Below, piece by piece: positions 12,996 through 16,376 of a DNA stretch of 16,376 nt (within the stretch, counting starts at the first letter, position 1; each line of letters opens with the position of its first letter). The stretch spans positions 1 through 16,376 of the forward strand of contig CAMWWW010000012.1 in the NCBI GenBank assembly GCA_947178015.1. The letters are read 5' to 3'. The notes below the pieces were generated by a model that was not told the DNA's origin, did not search any database, and saw nothing but the letters and a program-made list of their open reading frames with translations. A program made the translations under genes and the position numbers. This DNA is from an uncultured Clostridia bacterium. Its GTDB lineage: Bacteria; Bacillota; Clostridia; Lachnospirales; Lachnospiraceae.

Positions 12996-15131
12996 ATGGC
13001 AGAAGAGTTTAATACCGAGGATATGCTGGATATGTATCTTTTGGAAAATGGGCAGCTTCTGGAAAAGCTTCAGGAAACTGTGCTGGAACAGAAGGATGCG
13101 GAGTGCTTTGACGAGGATGCGATTAATGAAATATTCAGAACCATGCATACCATTAAGGGTTCCTCCGGTATTATGATGTTTGACAATGTTACGAAGATAG
13201 CTCATAAGCTGGAAGATATTTTTTACTATTTAAGAGAGTCAAAGCCGGATAATGTACCACATCTGGAGCTGGTTTCCCATGTGCTTGATGTGGCGGATTT
13301 TATAACGGCGGAGATGGATAAGATCCGTGATGGAAATGATCCAGACGGAGATCCCACGGAGTTGATTGATGCGATGGATGTGTTTTTAAAGCAGATCAAG
13401 CATGAGATCACAAAGGTGGAGAAGGAGCTTCCCCCAGAGAATGTCTACGTGGCTCCAAATCAGTTTTATATCGCTCCTGTCGCCACGAGCGGGAGCCGCT
13501 TTTACCAGATAGTAATTACATATAAAAGCGATACACAGATGAGCAATATCCGCGCATATACTGCGGTATATGCTTTAAAGGAGTCGGCGGAGGATATTAT
13601 TTACTTCCCGGAGGATATTATTTCCAATGAAGCAAGCTCTGACCTTATTTTAAAGTATGGTTTCCGCATGCTGCTTCAGGCACAGCTTTCCGAGGAGGAG
13701 GTAAGAAAGATTATCGACACCAGCTCCGAGATAGAGAGCATTGACATCCGCGAAGTGGCGGCAGAGGGATTCTTTAACAGTGATTTCTTAAAGCCGATTG
13801 AGCTGGATACTGCTGTGCCAGCAAAGGAAGAGAAGGAAGAGAAGGCAGAAGAAAGCAAACCAGAGGAGAAGCAGGGGAAGGACATTGCTCCGGGAGACTA
13901 TGTGATTCAGTCCAAGGAACCGGGCAAGGCAAAGCAGCTTAATAAAAACAAGCAGCCTAAGGCTTCAAAGCAGAGCTTTATCAATGTCAACGTAGAGAAG
14001 ATGGATCAGCTTATGGATTTGATCGGTGAGCTGGTTATCGCGGAGGCAGTGGTTCTGCAAAATCCAGATTTGAAGGTTCCGGGACTGGAGCTTCAGAATT
14101 TCCAGAAGGCAGCAGGGCAGCTTACCAAGATTTCGACGGATCTGCAGGATGTCATTATGTCGATGCGTATGATGCCTCTTACCACGACCTTCCAGAAGAT
14201 GAACCGCATTGTGTTTGATGCATCCAGAAAGCTGGGAAAGGATATTGATCTGGAGGTGGTTGGCGAGAATACAGAGGTAGATAAGAATATTATCGAGCAT
14301 ATCTCTGATCCGCTTATGCATCTGATCCGAAATGCAGTTGACCATGGCATCGAGATGCCGGAAGAGAGGCTGGCTGCCGGAAAGGCGAAAAAAGGCAAGG
14401 TGACGCTGTCAGCGAAGAATGAAGGCGGCAAGGTCTGGATCACAGTACAGGACGACGGTTTTGGAATGGACAGAACCAAGATACTTAAAAAAGCCAAGAA
14501 GAATGGGCTTTTGGGCAGTAAAAATCCTGAGACCATGACCGACAGAGAGGTTTATCAGTTTATTACCTATCCGGGATTTTCTACCAATGAGACGGTGACA
14601 GAGTTCTCCGGGCGCGGCGTCGGCATGGATGTTGTGGTGAAAAATATTCAGACCATCGGCGGCACGCTTGATATAGATAGTGTGCCGGGCAGTGGAAGCA
14701 CGATGACGATGAAGATTCCGCTTACTCTCGCAATTATCGATGGTATTGTGATGGAGACGGCAGATTCCTTCTTTGTGGTGGAAACTGGGATTGTCAAGCA
14801 GTTTGTCAGCGTGAAGGAGGATATGATGATCCACGAGCCGGGCGGAGAGGAATACGTGATGATCCGCGGCGAGTGTTATCCGGTGATTCGCCTTGGCAGA
14901 TACCTTTCTCTTTCGGATCAGGATACTTCTGTGGAAGATGGTATGATGGTGATTCTGGAGATGGAGGAGAAGACAGTATGTCTTTTGGTGGATAATCTGA
15001 TCGGCGAGCAGGAAATTGTTGTAAAGCCAATACCAAAGTACATTAAGAAGGTGAAGGGACTGTCCGGCTGTACGCAGCTAGGTGACGGAAGCATTGCCCT
15101 GATATTGGACCCGGCGGGCTTGATTGGATAG
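12996..15131 (+). CDS. cheA: CheA, chemotaxis histidine kinase
   Basis: A 711-residue soluble kinase with all five CheA domains. P1 (1-130) carries MHTIKGSSG with phosphoacceptor His51. A P2-like response-regulator binding domain is at about 169-255. A Glu/Lys-rich linker (about 265-320) follows. P3 dimerisation begins at INVNVEKMDQLMDLIGELVI. P4 is the ATPase with the N-box around Asn446 (LIRNAVDHG), G1 DDGFGMD at 486-492 and G2 GRGVGMD at 539-545. P5 (about 580-711) is the CheW-like coupling domain. It would phosphorylate CheY and CheB in response to receptors bound through CheW. The ribosome binding site AAAGGAGGG at 12980-12988 is excellent. The gene lies 34 bp after cheY. Confidence 0.96.
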   Translation: MAEEFNTEDMLDMYLLENGQLLEKLQETVLEQKDAECFDEDAINEIFRTMHTIKGSSGIMMFDNVTKIAHKLEDIFYYLRESKPDNVPHLELVSHVLDVADFITAEMDKIRDGNDPDGDPTELIDAMDVFLKQIKHEITKVEKELPPENVYVAPNQFYIAPVATSGSRFYQIVITYKSDTQMSNIRAYTAVYALKESAEDIIYFPEDIISNEASSDLILKYGFRMLLQAQLSEEEVRKIIDTSSEIESIDIREVAAEGFFNSDFLKPIELDTAVPAKEEKEEKAEESKPEEKQGKDIAPGDYVIQSKEPGKAKQLNKNKQPKASKQSFINVNVEKMDQLMDLIGELVIAEAVVLQNPDLKVPGLELQNFQKAAGQLTKISTDLQDVIMSMRMMPLTTTFQKMNRIVFDASRKLGKDIDLEVVGENTEVDKNIIEHISDPLMHLIRNAVDHGIEMPEERLAAGKAKKGKVTLSAKNEGGKVWITVQDDGFGMDRTKILKKAKKNGLLGSKNPETMTDREVYQFITYPGFSTNETVTEFSGRGVGMDVVVKNIQTIGGTLDIDSVPGSGSTMTMKIPLTLAIIDGIVMETADSFFVVETGIVKQFVSVKEDMMIHEPGGEEYVMIRGECYPVIRLGRYLSLSDQDTSVEDGMMVILEMEEKTVCLLVDNLIGEQEIVVKPIPKYIKKVKGLSGCTQLGDGSIALILDPAGLIG
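13589..13623 (+). repeat. In-frame 14-bp direct repeat inside cheA P2 domain
   Basis: GGAGGATATTATTT occurs at 13589-13602 and again at 13610-13623, 21 bp apart. It gives the near-repeat EDIIYFP-EDIIS around residues 198-209. It looks like a small internal duplication that keeps the frame. Confidence 0.6.
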
Positions 15132-15137
15132 ACAGGG

Positions 15138-15145
15138 AAAGGAGA
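15138..15145 (+). promoter_or_regulatory. Ribosome binding site supporting the GTG start of cheW
   Basis: AAAGGAGA lies 7 nt before the GTG at 15153. The later in-frame ATG at 15165 has only GAGGAG directly against it, so GTG is preferred. Confidence 0.65.
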
Positions 15146-15152
15146 TGAGAGT

Positions 15153-15671
15153 GTGTCTGAGGAGATGACAACAGAGTTATCCGAGGGAACTACACAGAGG
15201 GATAGGTACATGACCTTCAAGTCCGGCAATGAATATTTTGCCATTGGAATCGAGTATATCAATGAGATTATCCCATTTCAGAGGATAACGGTGATACCAG
15301 AGACGGAAAATTATATAAAAGGGCTTATTAATCTGAGAGGAAAGATTATTCCTGTTGTGGACGTGGCTCTTCGGTTTAATCAGCCCCCGCTGGAATACAA
15401 CGACAGAACCTGTATTATTGTGATTGATGTCAAGTCAACGGTTGTGGGATTGATAGTAGAGAGAATTGCAGAAGTAGTTACAATAGAGGAAGAGGATATC
15501 CTGCCTCCTCCATCCATTGGACGCAGCAACAAGGTTCAGAACAAATATGTGTATGGAATTGGCAAAACAGGAGATAGCGTAAAGCTGCTGCTGGATCTGG
15601 ATAAGTTTCTGCATGATGAGGAGACCGGCATTACAGAGCAGGCAGATAGTTTTGCAGAGCTTGAGGAATAG
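15153..15671 (+). CDS. cheW: CheW, receptor-kinase coupling protein
   Basis: A 172-residue single-domain adaptor that links chemoreceptor tips to CheA P5. Residues about 18-155 form the CheW SH3-like fold: RYMTFKSGNEYFAIGIEYI, then the hallmark NYIKGLINLRGKIIPVVDV, and a late YVYGIGKTGDSVKLLLDLDK. It starts with GTG. It lies 21 bp after cheA and 18 bp before a further chemoreceptor gene, completing a cheR-B-Y-A-W run. The last 15 residues are acidic and lie outside the usual domain. Confidence 0.95.
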   Translation: MSEEMTTELSEGTTQRDRYMTFKSGNEYFAIGIEYINEIIPFQRITVIPETENYIKGLINLRGKIIPVVDVALRFNQPPLEYNDRTCIIVIDVKSTVVGLIVERIAEVVTIEEEDILPPPSIGRSNKVQNKYVYGIGKTGDSVKLLLDLDKFLHDEETGITEQADSFAELEE

Positions 15672-15689
15672 CAGGATGGAGGAAAGAAT

Positions 15690-16376
15690 ATGAAAAGTGT
15701 AACAATAAAAACAAGGTTAATTGTAGGCTTTAGTATATTGGTTCTATTAAATATTGTAATGTGTGTGTTGCAGATACAGGCGATGGGGCAGATTATGAAG
15801 GCGGCAAATCCACATAGTTATGCAAGAGGAGCACAGATCTTTGCTGTCGTTTTAGGAGCAATCAGCACGGTATTTGGATTATTTATCGAATTTAGCGTGG
15901 TCAGGATTATTAGAGTGAGCATGGATAAGATCACAGATGCATCCAAGAAGATCGCTTTGGGTGAGGTAGATATTAAGATTGAGAAGGAGCGCAATGATGA
16001 ATTTGGCGTTTTGACTGACGCAATTCAGCAGATGATAGCAGGAGCACGCTCACAGGCAGAAGTTGCAGAACAGATTGCAAAAGGAAATCTTGCTGTAAGC
16101 ATTACGCCGCGCTCAGATAAGGATTTACTTGGCAAGGCGCTTCGAGATTTAATAGAGGACAATAACCGTATGCTGGGAGGAATTCGTGAATCCTCCATTC
16201 AAGTGACGACAGGAGCCGATCAGGTCGCAAGTGCAAGTCAGTCGCTGGCACAGGGTTCTACAGAGCAGGCGAGCGCATTGCAGCAGGTAAATGCTTCCAT
16301 CAATGAAATTGCTGAAAAGACAAAGGCAAATGCAGCAAAGGCTAATGAGACAAATGCTTTGGTACAGGATATTAAG
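15690..16376 (+). CDS. Membrane methyl-accepting chemotaxis protein, 3' end outside the window
   Basis: An open frame of 229 codons that runs off the window. The protein starts MKSVTIKTRLIVGFSILVL. TM1 is at about residues 10-28 and TM2 at about 50-71, with only about 20 residues between, so there is almost no extracellular sensor. A HAMP domain (about 72-125) and a second HAMP-like segment (about 125-175, containing AKGNLAVSITPRSDKDLLGK) follow. Then comes the start of the signalling coiled coil with SQSLAQGSTEQASALQQVNA, typical of a methylation helix. The hairpin tip is not reached. The ribosome binding site is GGAGGA at 15678-15683. The gene directly follows cheW and is probably in the same operon. 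Input is likely cytoplasmic, membrane-borne or from a partner protein. Confidence 0.9.
   Translation, partial: MKSVTIKTRLIVGFSILVLLNIVMCVLQIQAMGQIMKAANPHSYARGAQIFAVVLGAISTVFGLFIEFSVVRIIRVSMDKITDASKKIALGEVDIKIEKERNDEFGVLTDAIQQMIAGARSQAEVAEQIAKGNLAVSITPRSDKDLLGKALRDLIEDNNRMLGGIRESSIQVTTGADQVASASQSLAQGSTEQASALQQVNASINEIAEKTKANAAKANETNALVQDIK

Noticed and set aside
1..16376. Mobile elements, CRISPR arrays, tRNA or rRNA genes
   Set aside because: No transposase or integrase frame, terminal inverted repeats, spaced repeat array or tRNA/rRNA-like sequence was seen on either strand.

Overview
The window looks like a chromosomal stretch from a low-to-moderate GC Gram-positive Clostridia, most likely Lachnospiraceae. 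The reasons are strong AGGAGG-type ribosome binding sites, sigma-A promoters with perfect TATAAT -10 boxes, a lipoprotein with a Gram-positive style lipobox, and a Tet(M)-like GTPase fused to a YacP/Rae1 nuclease domain. The family-level placement is inference. Every supported gene is on the + strand.

Layout. (1) 1-268: a small AT-rich hypothetical gene, possibly cut by the window edge. (2) 246-3164: a promoter overlapping the end of that gene, then a lipoprotein solute-binding protein and a membrane chemoreceptor with a four-helix-bundle type extracellular domain. (3) 3209-7991: a second promoter and a structured-looking leader, then a FIST-domain sensor protein, a soluble chemoreceptor without its own sensor domain, and, one base later, the GTPase-nuclease fusion. 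(4) 8013-15671: a third promoter, then a soluble PAS histidine kinase, a REC-HD-GYP response regulator and a contiguous cheR-cheB-cheY-cheA-cheW set, with short gaps or overlaps throughout. (5) 15690-16376: the 5' part of another membrane chemoreceptor with a very short extracellular loop, running off the window.

How the genes may work together. CheA and CheW would form arrays with the three chemoreceptors. The receptors appear to take input in three ways: through an extracellular domain perhaps helped by the binding lipoprotein, through a FIST protein in the cytoplasm, and through an almost loop-less membrane receptor. CheR and CheB would adapt the receptors, and CheY would carry the output. 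The PAS kinase and REC-HD protein add a second phosphorelay that may touch cyclic-di-GMP, but both carry degenerate motifs: an Hpt-like tail without its histidine and an HD-GYP domain lacking two N-terminal metal ligands. No flagellar, cheC, cheD or cheV gene is present in the window.

The most unusual item is the 876-residue fusion of a ribosomal-protection-type GTPase to a Rae1-like A-site mRNA endonuclease domain, placed inside a chemosensory gene cluster. No rRNA, tRNA, CRISPR array, transposase or insertion sequence was seen.
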